From assembly GCA_026416125.1 (NCBI GenBank), contig JAOAFT010000001.1, positions 62,001 to 126,000 of the forward strand: a stretch of 64,000 nt of DNA, in the 5' to 3' direction. The translations under genes and the position numbers were made by a program. Below, in pieces: positions 48,357 through 56,885 of the stretch. Every line of letters starts with the position of its first letter. Position 1 is the stretch's first letter. This stretch comes from Bacteroidota bacterium (lineage in GTDB: Bacteria > Bacteroidota > Ignavibacteria > UBA10030). The notes under the pieces were generated by a model. That model had not been told where the DNA came from and did not search any database. It worked only from the letters and a program-made list of their open reading frames with translations.

Positions 48357-50353
48357 TCTGCAAAGAGCTCCACAACTTCTGCATACATTTGTTCATTGCT
48401 GTAACCTTGAAGATCAATAGACTTTGAACGGCAAAAAGCAACACACGTTCCACAACCTTGACACAATCCAGGGTTAACACGTGCAACAGTTTTAACTAAA
48501 GTACCATCACGTGTTCGCAGTTCTTCCCTCTCAATTGCACTGTATGGACACGCTGTTTGGCACATGAAACATCCTACACACGTTGAGTATAGAGGCGGTG
48601 CACACCTGTTAACAACAGCAACAATTGGCTCTCGAGTTAATTCATCTCGTGAAAAGAGTGCTACTACTTTACTTGCGGTTGCTGAGGCTTGTCCAACTGA
48701 TTCTGGAATATCCTTTGGAGATTGGCATGCTCCTGCAAGGAATATACCTGCTGTATTTGTTTCGACTGGTCGTAATTTCGGATGTGCCTCTGTAAAAAAA
48801 CGGTGGCGATCGTAACTAATATGGAGTGCTTGAGCAAGTTCTTCTGCTCCTGGATTAGCAACACCTGCTGTCGCAAGAACAACCATATCAGCTTCAATTT
48901 CAACTGGTTCAGCTCCAAGGAGCGTATCAGCGCCACAGACAACGATCTTTCCATTTCGTTCATACACACGTGAAACTCGTCCACGAATGTACTTTACGTG
49001 ATCTTCTTCGATTGCACGACGTACAAATTCATCGTATCCTTTTCCTGTTGCACGAATATCCATGTAGAATACATACGCTTGACCATCATGCACTTTGTGC
49101 TTGTAGAGCATAGCATGTTTTGCAGTGTACATGCAACATATTTTAGAACAGTACTCAATTCCTTTAGCAGGATCACGAGATCCAGCACATGTTATGAATA
49201 CAACTTTTTTAGGAATTGCACCATCAGATGGACGTCTTACCTCACCGAGTGTTGGACCTGATGCTGAAAGAATTCTTTCAAACTGTAACCCTGTAACAAC
49301 ATCTTTGTATTGTCCATAGCCATATTCAGGGAAAAATGTTGATTCAAGTACTGTGAAACCAGTTGCGACTACAACAGCACCAACTTGCACATTTATAACT
49401 TCATCGTTTTGATCGAAGCGAATTGCTTTCGTAGGGCATTTCGATTCGCAAAATCGACATTTGCCAGTACGGAAGTACGTACATCGTGAACGATCGATTA
49501 CTGGTTTATTCGGAACAGCTTGTGGAAAAGGTATATATATTGCAGGACGAGTGCCTAACCCCATATTGAATTCGCTCGGAATCTTTTTAATCGGACATGC
49601 ATTCACGCACTCTCCACAACCTGTGCACAGTTTTTCATCAATACTCTTGGCTTTTTTACGAATACGCGCTACAAAATTGCCAATAAACCCTGTAAGACTT
49701 TCAACTTCAGCATAGGTGTAAAGTGTGATAGAAGGGTGTTGTGCTACTTCAACCATCCTTGGAGTAAGTATACACTGTGAACAATCGAGTGTAGGGAAAG
49801 TCTCCGATAACTGTGCCATATGACCACCAATCGATGGTTCTTTCTCGACAAGGATAACACGATGCCCAGCATTGGCAATATCAAGCGCTGCTTGAATACC
49901 AGCAATCCCACCACCTATGACAAGAGCTGTCTTCGTTACAGGCACTTTTATTGGATAGAGCGGCTGGTTTTTACGTACTTTTGCAATAATTGTTTTGACA
50001 ATATCAATTGCTTTTAGTGTTGTTTCTTCAGACTTTGGATGGACCCACGAACAATGCTCACGGATATTGGCCATTTCACAGAGGTATGGATTTAATCCAG
50101 CCTCTGCACAGGCCCGACGAAATGTTGGCTCGTGCATTCGTGGTGAACATGCAGCTACAACAACACCTGTTAGATTCTTCTCTTTAATCGCTTCCCGAAT
50201 AAGATTTTGCCCTGGATCTGAACACATGTATTTATAATCGATGCTGTATGCAACACCAGGGAGTTGAGCGCAAGCTTTTGCTACTTTTTCACAATCGACT
50301 GTCGCTGCAATATTTTCACCGCAATGACATACAAATACACCTATACGTGCCAT
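48353..50353 (-). CDS. hdrA: Heterodisulfide reductase subunit A
   Basis: HdrA holds the FAD at which electron bifurcation is believed to occur. The 666 residues include an N-terminal domain (GVFVCHCGENIAATVD), the FAD-binding Rossmann motif GGGIAGIQAALDIANAG (about 145-161), cluster ligands CTGCGECVNACP (about 244) and CRFCESKCP (about 298), a thioredoxin-reductase-like part, and two C-terminal [4Fe-4S] motifs, CVGCFMCQTACP and CQGCGTCVAFC. It is a stand-alone HdrA, not fused to FlxD. No in-frame selenocysteine codon is needed. Confidence 0.94.
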   Translation of the reverse strand: MARIGVFVCHCGENIAATVDCEKVAKACAQLPGVAYSIDYKYMCSDPGQNLIREAIKEKNLTGVVVAACSPRMHEPTFRRACAEAGLNPYLCEMANIREHCSWVHPKSEETTLKAIDIVKTIIAKVRKNQPLYPIKVPVTKTALVIGGGIAGIQAALDIANAGHRVILVEKEPSIGGHMAQLSETFPTLDCSQCILTPRMVEVAQHPSITLYTYAEVESLTGFIGNFVARIRKKAKSIDEKLCTGCGECVNACPIKKIPSEFNMGLGTRPAIYIPFPQAVPNKPVIDRSRCTYFRTGKCRFCESKCPTKAIRFDQNDEVINVQVGAVVVATGFTVLESTFFPEYGYGQYKDVVTGLQFERILSASGPTLGEVRRPSDGAIPKKVVFITCAGSRDPAKGIEYCSKICCMYTAKHAMLYKHKVHDGQAYVFYMDIRATGKGYDEFVRRAIEEDHVKYIRGRVSRVYERNGKIVVCGADTLLGAEPVEIEADMVVLATAGVANPGAEELAQALHISYDRHRFFTEAHPKLRPVETNTAGIFLAGACQSPKDIPESVGQASATASKVVALFSRDELTREPIVAVVNRCAPPLYSTCVGCFMCQTACPYSAIEREELRTRDGTLVKTVARVNPGLCQGCGTCVAFCRSKSIDLQGYSNEQMYAEVVELFAE

Positions 50354-50367
50354 ACGTTTCTATCCTT

Positions 50368-51228
50368 TTAGACTGATGTCGATACGATGGACTCTGTTGA
50401 AACAAAGTGTCGGGTCATACCAAGTTGCGCAGGTGTAAGACCAAGCGCAAATCCGATCACTTGAGTAATAAAAAGCACAGGAATAGTATATTTCTTCCCT
50501 GTGACGTGTTCAATCACACTACGTCGCATATCGAGGTTTGAATGACACATCGGACAAGCAACAATAATAGCTTCCGCTCCTCGACAAACAGCATCATCAA
50601 GAACTCTACCACAAAGTTTCCCTACCAATTCAGTTCGAGTAATTGAAAAACTTGCTCCACAACATTCGGTTTTCATTCCCCATGGAAGAGGATGAGCACC
50701 GATTGTCTTTACGATTTCCTCCATTTGTTGGGGGTCTTCAACTCGCTGTACATTTGTGATTCTTTGTGGACGGACAAGGAGACAGCCATAGTAACAAACA
50801 ACGTTCTTTGTAAATCTTTTCGGTAATTGTTTTGACACTTCTGGTGTTATAACACGTTCAAGAACATCGAGAATTGTAAGGATGTTCGTTGTTCCAGTAT
50901 AAGAGAGATGATACTTCGCTTGAAGCTCATTTCGCACTTTAGCATTCTCAGTAAGTTCGATTTTTGCGATAGCAAGCCGACTATAACATGCAGCACATGG
51001 GACAACGAGATCTTTTAATTGTTGTTGTTCGGCTTGAGCTAAAATCGTAGCTGGAAGTGCTACTGAGAACAAATGATCAATTGCATGAGCAGAACTCGCA
51101 CCACAGCAATTCCAATTTTTGACCTCTTCAAATTCTAATCCGAGTTTTGGTGCAATAGCACGCAGAGACTCTAAATACTCGCGTGACGATGCCTCAAGTG
51201 AACAGCCAGGGTACAATCCAAATTTCAT
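50368..51228 (-). CDS. hdrB: Heterodisulfide reductase subunit B
   Basis: HdrB carries the non-cubane [4Fe-4S] clusters that cleave disulfides. Both cysteine-rich CCG domains are present: YPGCSLEASS plus NCCGASSAHAID in the first half, and CYYGCLLVRP plus ECCGASFSITRTE plus CPMCHSNLD in the second. I placed the start at 51228, the ATG that overlaps the hdrC stop as ATGA and begins MKFGLYPGCS. An in-frame start eight codons earlier lies inside hdrC. The protein has 286 residues. The physiological disulfide substrate is unknown. Confidence 0.93.
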   Translation of the reverse strand: MKFGLYPGCSLEASSREYLESLRAIAPKLGLEFEEVKNWNCCGASSAHAIDHLFSVALPATILAQAEQQQLKDLVVPCAACYSRLAIAKIELTENAKVRNELQAKYHLSYTGTTNILTILDVLERVITPEVSKQLPKRFTKNVVCYYGCLLVRPQRITNVQRVEDPQQMEEIVKTIGAHPLPWGMKTECCGASFSITRTELVGKLCGRVLDDAVCRGAEAIIVACPMCHSNLDMRRSVIEHVTGKKYTIPVLFITQVIGFALGLTPAQLGMTRHFVSTESIVSTSV

Positions 51229-51782
51229 AGCGAGCTCTCCTGCTTCTTCCACGTAAAGAGTTGTTTAATGGATACACATTTATGGGGAACGACTGTGAGT
51301 TTCCCTTTCAGAAAAAGAACCGGAGCAAGGAGAACATCTTGGAAGAAATGTCGTGTACGAATTTTGTACTCAACGATCATCCCAACTTCCCACAACCGAC
51401 CAAAGCGCTTTATTGTATTGAGAAATGAAACATGGAAAGCTACAATATCCTTTGCTCGTGGATGGATGAGATTCTGTCTTAGCGACTCTGAACGAAGTAC
51501 ATCCATCACACGAGGAATATCAATTTCCATCGGACAGCGAGTACTACACGTATGACACGAGAGACACAGCCAAATTGTATAGCTTTGTAAAACTTCTCGA
51601 TCATACCGCTCGTTTTCCACTTGAAGCATACGGAGTATGATACTTGGTTTTAGATCCATTGCAGATGCTGCAGGACAGCCCGCAGAACATTTCCCGCATT
51701 GGTAACACCGTTCTACATGTATTCCTAACTTGGAATATAAAGTACCTGAAAGGGTTGATCTATATTTTTGATCTTGTAGCAT
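51225..51782 (-). CDS. hdrC: Heterodisulfide reductase subunit C
   Basis: HdrC is a small two-[4Fe-4S] ferredoxin-like subunit delivering electrons from HdrA to HdrB. The motifs CYQCGKCSAGCP (about residue 26) and CLSCHTCSTRCP (about 77) are complete. It has 185 residues, with a helical C terminus. It is the first gene of hdrC-hdrB-hdrA-flxD-flxC-flxB-flxA, all on one strand with gaps of 20 bp or less. It is preceded by the 350-bp non-coding region with a possible promoter. Confidence 0.92.
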   Translation of the reverse strand: MLQDQKYRSTLSGTLYSKLGIHVERCYQCGKCSAGCPAASAMDLKPSIILRMLQVENERYDREVLQSYTIWLCLSCHTCSTRCPMEIDIPRVMDVLRSESLRQNLIHPRAKDIVAFHVSFLNTIKRFGRLWEVGMIVEYKIRTRHFFQDVLLAPVLFLKGKLTVVPHKCVSIKQLFTWKKQESSL

Positions 51783-52132
51783 AACATTTACTCACTTTCG
51801 TGGAAGTGGAGGAGAGTCTTGGGAATGGAATAATCGACGTGACTGGAAAGATATACTGCCTAAGTTAGAGGATCAATTATATATTTTCAGTATACTCTCT
51901 TTCGCACTACCCCTTTACTTCGTTCAACTTCACCCTTAACACAAAAATATAATACTCGCTAACGTACCAAGATTCTTTCACTTCCACACTTACTAATATT
52001 TCTAACATTATTGTACAAAAATTTTCTAAGAAAAGAAACTACATTTTTTACTCCAATGTTCTGAAAGTACCAATAGAAAAAAGTATATAAATTTTAAGGA
52101 TTTTAATGAATTTGGGCACTATTTTCAATGTA
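51783..52132. other. 350-bp non-coding region upstream of the hdr-flx operon
   Basis: This is the longest gap in the window and is AT-rich. No tRNA, convincing ORF or terminator-type hairpin was found. On the minus strand TTGATC (51871-51876), a 17-base spacer and TATCTT (51848-51853) form a moderate promoter candidate about 66 bases before the hdrC ATG. Plus-strand TGGAAGTGGAGG (51801-51812) lies close to the hdrC start. The length suggests regulatory input, such as redox or activator control, but no known operator is recognised. Confidence 0.5.
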
Positions 52133-52795
52133 TCAATCGTTTCCAAATGCTTTCGTATAGTAATCCTCCTTTTCATTTGTGTGTACGTGGATAAGACCTG
52201 CCCGAACGAGTTGTACAAGCGCACGTGATGCTCGACGTTTTGAAACATTGACGAGTTGCGCAAATTCTTTTACAGTAATACGTTCGTGTTCATCGAGGTA
52301 CTCGAAAAGACGTCGTTCCGCATCCCCTATAGCAATACGAAGTGGTGGTGCATTAGGGTTTTCAGCTTCCAAAATTTTTACAACCTCCTTACTAGCCTCA
52401 ACAGTCTTATCATTCACACGAATGTAGACACCTGTACCAACGTGTTCGTCATCATCACCATCGACAAAGAGAACGTGAGGCTTTTGTGTGCTTTCTGGAA
52501 TCGTGACAACTAATACATCCCTCCCTTTGTATGGTACAATGTCTATAAGTGGCTGCAATGGTGGTTCACAATAATACATACTAGCAGTAAGTATGAGTTC
52601 TATTTCTTCTTTTTCACTTCCTATACCGACAATCGTTTTATCATCATCAATCCCAAAGAGAATAATACCACCCTGTGTGTTTGCAAATGCTATCATTGTT
52701 TTTGCAATCTTTTTGGGTGACGATACACGTCGTTTGAATTCTAGTTCTACACCTTCTCCTTGCTCTAGCAGCACCTGTATGTCCTTGTAATTCAT
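52133..52795 (-). CDS. AlbA_2 (Schlafen-type) domain protein with winged-helix domain
   Basis: The protein has 220 residues. The N-terminal domain contains ELEFKRRVSSPKKIAKTMIAFANTQGGIILFGI and DDDKTIVGI in two adjoining parts, typical of the AlbA_2 / putative DNA-binding ATP-binding family. The C-terminal part (about 155-205) is a helix-turn-helix: VKEFAQLVNVSKRRASRALVQL. It may be a transcription regulator. It could control the divergently placed 350-bp region or the genes beside it, but that is not shown. An AAGGAG Shine-Dalgarno sets the start at 52795. Confidence 0.78.
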   Translation of the reverse strand: MNYKDIQVLLEQGEGVELEFKRRVSSPKKIAKTMIAFANTQGGIILFGIDDDKTIVGIGSEKEEIELILTASMYYCEPPLQPLIDIVPYKGRDVLVVTIPESTQKPHVLFVDGDDDEHVGTGVYIRVNDKTVEASKEVVKILEAENPNAPPLRIAIGDAERRLFEYLDEHERITVKEFAQLVNVSKRRASRALVQLVRAGLIHVHTNEKEDYYTKAFGND

Positions 52796-52811
52796 TGTAA
52801 CTCCTTTCTGT

Positions 52812-53594
52812 TTAGAGTCCACGGGCTTCCATACGGCTAAGAATAAGTGTTGCTCGTCGTTGAATGTACCTCGAGTCAGAATTCGCATGGAATCTACGCG
52901 GATTTGGGATAACAGCTGCTAAGCGTGCAGCTTCTTCACGTGTAAGTTCTGAAGCAGATTTTCCAAAATAGTGTCGAGATGCCGCTTCAGCACCGTAAAT
53001 ACCATCTCCCCATTCAATGAGATTGAGATACAGTTCAAGTATTCGTGTTTTGCTTAAAGTTCGTTCCATATACCATGTTAAAATCCACTCTTTTATTTTC
53101 CGGATCGGATTTTTGGAAGGTGAGAGGAAGAGATTTTTTACAAGTTGTTGTGTGATTGTACTTGCACCTCGAACTGCACGAAATTCTTCCAAGTCTCGTT
53201 CGAGTGATTCTTTAAATTCATACCAATCAAATCCCTCGTGACTCCAGAAGGTACCATCTTCTGCAACAATCACAGCATCACGTAAATTTGACGATATTGA
53301 TTTCAATGGTACCCATATATGTTTTTTCCTAAACTTTTTCCCTTCGCGTTTTGCTCTCTCTGCGTGGTACCGCATGAATGCAGTTTCATGCGGGTTGTTC
53401 TGTTTTAATTTTTCAATATCACCAAATGGAAGGGTAACGAAATCAATGCACAGTAGCAGAGCAAGAATAATTATTCCAGTTCGGAAAGGGTGGTTTCGAA
53501 CCCATAACCATGTATTTTTAAGAAGTGATTTCCAAGGCAACGGTTGTACGGGTTCTTGTTGGACACTTATGGTGTGTTGGTCGTATTGATCCAT
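52812..53594 (-). CDS. mtgA: Monofunctional biosynthetic peptidoglycan transglycosylase
   Basis: MtgA polymerises lipid II into glycan strands. The 260 residues include a cytoplasmic tail, one membrane helix (GIIILALLLCIDFVTLPF) and a GT51 domain with the catalytic Glu in VIVAEDGTFWSHEGFD, then STITQQLVKNLFLS and KILELYLN-like ELYLNLIEWGDGIYGAEAAS. No transpeptidase domain is present. It is one base after the ruvX-like gene and 16 bases before the AlbA gene. Confidence 0.93.
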   Translation of the reverse strand: MDQYDQHTISVQQEPVQPLPWKSLLKNTWLWVRNHPFRTGIIILALLLCIDFVTLPFGDIEKLKQNNPHETAFMRYHAERAKREGKKFRKKHIWVPLKSISSNLRDAVIVAEDGTFWSHEGFDWYEFKESLERDLEEFRAVRGASTITQQLVKNLFLSPSKNPIRKIKEWILTWYMERTLSKTRILELYLNLIEWGDGIYGAEAASRHYFGKSASELTREEAARLAAVIPNPRRFHANSDSRYIQRRATLILSRMEARGL

Positions 53595-54029
53595 TTACTC
53601 CAAAAGTGTTGGTTGGTTCCTATCTAAGTAGCTTTGTAAAATGAGTGCAGCTGCCATTTGATCAAGTTTACCACTTTTTTGATTCCGATCCTTTTTCTTT
53701 GTTCCTAACGTGCGAAGAGTACTGTGAGCTATCGTTGTTGTAAATCGTTCGTCCCATGGTATTACGGGGCACGATGTTACTTGTCGTAGGAACTCAATAA
53801 ATTTTATAACCTCTCGAGCTTTCTGTGTCATTTGACCTTTCAGGTTGTATGGCATTCCCACTACGAAGAGTTCTACATCTTCCTTTTGTGCTATTTCATA
53901 AAGCCGTGTATATACTTCTTTGTTGTTTTGAAGCGTTGTATATGGTTGTGCTATTATTCCCAATGGGTCACTTAACGAAATACCAATTCGTTGAGTACCA
54001 TAATCAATACCAAGAATTCGTTTAGGCAT
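53595..54029 (-). CDS. ruvX: Putative pre-16S rRNA nuclease / Holliday junction resolvase-like protein YqgF
   Basis: This RNase H-fold protein has 144 residues and the family signature GIDYGTQRIGISLSDPLG at the start. VVGMPYNLKGQM and IPWDERFTTTIAHSTLR follow, carrying the acidic metal ligands. It is probably a 16S rRNA 5'-end maturation nuclease. It is five bases after the RelA/SpoT gene, in the same transcript. Confidence 0.93.
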   Translation of the reverse strand: MPKRILGIDYGTQRIGISLSDPLGIIAQPYTTLQNNKEVYTRLYEIAQKEDVELFVVGMPYNLKGQMTQKAREVIKFIEFLRQVTSCPVIPWDERFTTTIAHSTLRTLGTKKKDRNQKSGKLDQMAAALILQSYLDRNQPTLLE

Positions 54030-54034
54030 ATTCT

Positions 54035-56242
54035 TTACCCAGTAAACCGCTCTACCGTTGTTACGTTAGGAATACGACGAAGCTTCTCCATAATACGATT
54101 GAGGTGATCGAGATCTTTTACATAAAGTATGATTTTTCCATCGAACGCAGTACCTTTTGTATCCATGTTGACACTACGGATATTTGTATTTTGGTAGGAA
54201 GAGATAGCGTGTGTAATATCACTGAGTACGCCTGGTCTATCGTCACCAGCAATGTGAATTCCTGCTATGTAATCTGCACCATTTACAGGTGGCCATGAAA
54301 CTTCGACTATGCGAGCACTCTCAGCAAGGCGAAGAGTGAGTATATTTTTGCAATCCTTTCGATGTATTTTGATCCCCTCTCCAGTCGTAATGAATCCGAT
54401 AATCTCGTCTCCAGGTATTGGATTACAACATTTCGCATGTTGATAAAGGAATTTATCTTTGTCACCTCCAATTGAAATAGTTGTTACAAGTTCTCGTGCA
54501 GTAGCTACAAATTTATCGAAGAGTGTTTGCGTTGTTTCGTCATCGGGTGTTGTTGTACCTTTGTCTTTGGTTTGCACGAGGAAAGTTTCGATTGCAGCGT
54601 CGAGATCAATTTTATCCTCAGCAATTGCTGCAAAAAATAATTGTCGATCCGTATACCTGAGTGAGCGAATAAATTTATCAATCTCTTCTTCTTTCCAATG
54701 AAGCTTTCGCCGTTTAAGTTTCTTTTCCAATATTTCTTTTCCGGTCTCTGCTTTCTTTCTTATTTCTTCTCGCACAAATCGACGAATGTGGGCTTTTGCT
54801 TTATGAGTAACGACAAACTGTTCCCAATCAGGATTTGGTGTTTGGTTCTTTGAAACAATGATTTCTACTTGATCGCCACTCCTAAGAAGTGTGTTGAGAG
54901 GAACAATCCTGCCATTTACTTTGGCACCAATGCAGTGGTAGCCAACATCAGAATGGATTTCGAATGCAAAATCGATAGGTGTTGCATTTCGTGGCAGAAT
55001 CTTAATATCGCCTTTTGGTGTAAAGACATAGATTTCATCCTGGTAAAGCTGAAGTTTGAAACTTTCGAGTAACTCCTTTGGGTTCGTTGCTTCTTTTTGT
55101 TCAAAAATATCGCGTACCCATTGAATCCAGTTCTCAACTTCTTTATCGAGGTTTGTACTTTGACCTTTATACTTCCAGTGGGCTGCAACACCTCGTTCTG
55201 CAACCTCATGCATTGCGCGCGTCCGAATTTGTACCTCTACCATTTTACCGCCAGGACCAACGACTGTTGTGTGAATCGATTGATATCCGTTCAGTTTTGG
55301 CACAGAGATGTAATCTTTGAATCGCTCAGGGATTGGTTTGTATATCTGTGTAATAATACTGTAGACAAGAAAGCAATCACTACTTTTCTCTGAATCAATT
55401 ATTATTCGTACTGCAAAAAGATCGTAAATTTCTTCGAGTGGTTTTCCCCGAGTTATCATTTTATTGTAAATACTGTAGATGTGCTTTGGTCGCCCTTCGA
55501 TAGTGTACTTCAGGTTTGAATCTTTTAACTTTTGTTCAATCCCTTCAACAAACTTTTTGATGTACGTTTCACGTTCGTGTCGTTTCTCTCGAATTTGTTT
55601 TGCTATACGATCGTACTCTTCTCTATTTAGGAACTTAAACGCAAGGTCTTCGAGCTCCCACTTTATCTGTGCTAACCCGAACCGATGCGCAAATGGTGCA
55701 TAAATTTCGAGAGTTTCTCGTGCTAACCGTTGCTGGCGTTCAGTTGAAAGCGGCTCAAGCGTACGCATGTTGTGCAGACGATCAGCAAATTTTACAAGCA
55801 TCACACGAATGTCATTAACCATTGAGAGAAGTAGTTTTCGGTAACTCTCAGCCTCCGTAATTTCTCTGGTTTCGAACACATCACTAATTTTTGTAACACC
55901 GTCAACGATATTCGCAATAACATCTCCAAATTCAGCACGGATATCATCAAGGGTATACTCTGTATCTTCAACAACATCGTGGAGCAGTGCACTTGCCACT
56001 GAGATATCATCAAGAGGTATTTCACGAGATACTATCCTAGCAACTTCATACGGATGGTAAAAATAAGGTTCACCAGACTCTCGTAGTTTACCTTCGTGGG
56101 CATCTAAACTCATGAGAAAAGCTCGACGGATGAGACTTTCATCGACCACCTTTAGATTGCTTCGACACTCATCGAGAAGCTCATCGAGATATTTTTTATA
56201 ATCTTTTTGTAAAACAACGTCTGTAACCATATTTTTCTGCAA
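54035..56242 (-). CDS. Bifunctional (p)ppGpp synthetase/hydrolase (RelA/SpoT family)
   Basis: This Rsh protein has 735 residues. The HD hydrolase domain is intact (ALLHDVVEDTEYT, about residues 85-97), so it can degrade (p)ppGpp. The synthetase domain (RGKPLEEIYDLFAVRIIID, VPKLNGYQSIHTTVVG) is followed by a TGS domain (VFTPKGDIKILPRNATPIDFAF, in two parts) and a C-terminal ACT domain (GDDRPGVLSDITHAISS). It is the only such enzyme in the window. It has its own promoter at 56263-56290 and is followed by ruvX and mtgA. Confidence 0.95.
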   Translation of the reverse strand: MQKNMVTDVVLQKDYKKYLDELLDECRSNLKVVDESLIRRAFLMSLDAHEGKLRESGEPYFYHPYEVARIVSREIPLDDISVASALLHDVVEDTEYTLDDIRAEFGDVIANIVDGVTKISDVFETREITEAESYRKLLLSMVNDIRVMLVKFADRLHNMRTLEPLSTERQQRLARETLEIYAPFAHRFGLAQIKWELEDLAFKFLNREEYDRIAKQIREKRHERETYIKKFVEGIEQKLKDSNLKYTIEGRPKHIYSIYNKMITRGKPLEEIYDLFAVRIIIDSEKSSDCFLVYSIITQIYKPIPERFKDYISVPKLNGYQSIHTTVVGPGGKMVEVQIRTRAMHEVAERGVAAHWKYKGQSTNLDKEVENWIQWVRDIFEQKEATNPKELLESFKLQLYQDEIYVFTPKGDIKILPRNATPIDFAFEIHSDVGYHCIGAKVNGRIVPLNTLLRSGDQVEIIVSKNQTPNPDWEQFVVTHKAKAHIRRFVREEIRKKAETGKEILEKKLKRRKLHWKEEEIDKFIRSLRYTDRQLFFAAIAEDKIDLDAAIETFLVQTKDKGTTTPDDETTQTLFDKFVATARELVTTISIGGDKDKFLYQHAKCCNPIPGDEIIGFITTGEGIKIHRKDCKNILTLRLAESARIVEVSWPPVNGADYIAGIHIAGDDRPGVLSDITHAISSYQNTNIRSVNMDTKGTAFDGKIILYVKDLDHLNRIMEKLRRIPNVTTVERFTG

Positions 56243-56262
56243 CTCTTATAAGTCCAATTTAC

Positions 56263-56290
56263 AATATAAGGATTCTCCTCCGAATGTCAA
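56263..56290 (-). promoter_or_regulatory. Promoter of the RelA/SpoT operon
   Basis: Minus-strand TTGACA (56285-56290) and TATATT (56263-56268) with a 16-base spacer lie about 20 bases before the ATG. This equals the DUF3098 promoter in both hexamers and spacing. The spacer contains CGGAGGAGAA. Confidence 0.78.
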
Positions 56291-56360
56291 GAATAGCAAG
56301 GTACAAGTGTTTTTGTTACATTGTTTCTACCAGTAACTATATAAATTGGAGTGCTTACCT

Positions 56361-56870
56361 GTGGGATACTTAACAAACGAGGATCGTTTACGTCAATTAG
56401 CAGTCAATTTTTTTTACAGCAAAGAAGATCCATTCCAATTACATGTAACTGACGATGTCATATACCGTCTCCGGCTTTTACATCCTGCTTCAGTTGGTGA
56501 AGAGCGTACAACGGATGGTCCTATTGCGTGGACTCTCGTAATTCCAACGACAGTTGACCTTATGTCCATGTTTTTGAATTGTTCAATCAATGAGCACGAA
56601 CTCTACGTCCATACTCCTTCTAGCACTAAGTACACAGCAGTCTATCTCTGTTCTGCTATCGTTCTTCCTGAATATCGTCGAAAGGGAATAGCAAAACGCT
56701 TAATAACACAATCAGTACAGTCAATTCAGAATGATAATCCATTGGAAGCACTCTTTGTTTGGGCTTTTAGTCTTGCAGGAGAAAAACTAGCACATTCCGT
56801 AGCACGAGAATGTAAACTTCCACTTTACCTAAGGAAAAAAGAGTATGGGCACGACCATCAAGTAATCTGA
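56361..56870 (+). CDS. GNAT-family N-acetyltransferase
   Basis: The protein has 169 residues. The acetyl-CoA motif A is AIVLPEYRRKGIAKRLITQS with the R-R-K-G-I-A loop. LFVWAFSLAGEKLAHSVARE and LPLYLRKKEYGH come close to the C terminus. The start is a GTG at 56361, nine bases after GGAG; a TTG at 56346 is also in frame. It is an isolated plus-strand gene between two minus-strand blocks. The substrate is unknown. Its TGA stop lies in the stem of the terminator at 56851-56877. Confidence 0.8.
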   Translation: MGYLTNEDRLRQLAVNFFYSKEDPFQLHVTDDVIYRLRLLHPASVGEERTTDGPIAWTLVIPTTVDLMSMFLNCSINEHELYVHTPSSTKYTAVYLCSAIVLPEYRRKGIAKRLITQSVQSIQNDNPLEALFVWAFSLAGEKLAHSVARECKLPLYLRKKEYGHDHQVI

Positions 56871-56877
56871 TGGTCGT
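56851..56877. terminator. Bidirectional terminator between the GNAT gene and sodB
   Basis: A perfect 10-bp stem (ACGACCATCA, 56851-56860, with TGATGGTCGT, 56868-56877) has a 7-nt loop. Plus-strand sequence GTTTCAC follows, so the U-tract is short; minus-strand flank CCCATACTC is not U-rich. The two genes converge here with 15 bases between stops, so a shared terminator is plausible. Confidence 0.65.
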
Positions 56878-56885
56878 GTTTCACT

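Noticed and set aside
45176-51782. The hdr genes as evidence for methanogenesis or sulfate reduction.
   Set aside because: No mcr, qmo, apr or dsr genes are in the window, and the Flx partner fits bacterial NADH-linked Hdr complexes better.
51800-51987. Inverted 9-mers GTGGAAGTG (51800-51808) and CACTTCCAC (51979-51987) flanking the hdrC upstream region.
   Set aside because: A 9-bp match in 350 bp has a substantial chance probability, and the arms are 170 bp apart. Not called as an operator pair.
52048-52263. A 71-residue minus-strand ORF overlapping the 3' end of the AlbA/HTH gene and the 350-bp gap.
   Set aside because: It lies mostly in another frame of a clear gene, has no Shine-Dalgarno, and its unique part is AT-rich non-coding sequence.
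56338-56348. TATATA upstream of the GNAT gene as its -10 box.
   Set aside because: A start site from it would remove or overlap the Shine-Dalgarno at 56348-56351, and the -35 is poor.
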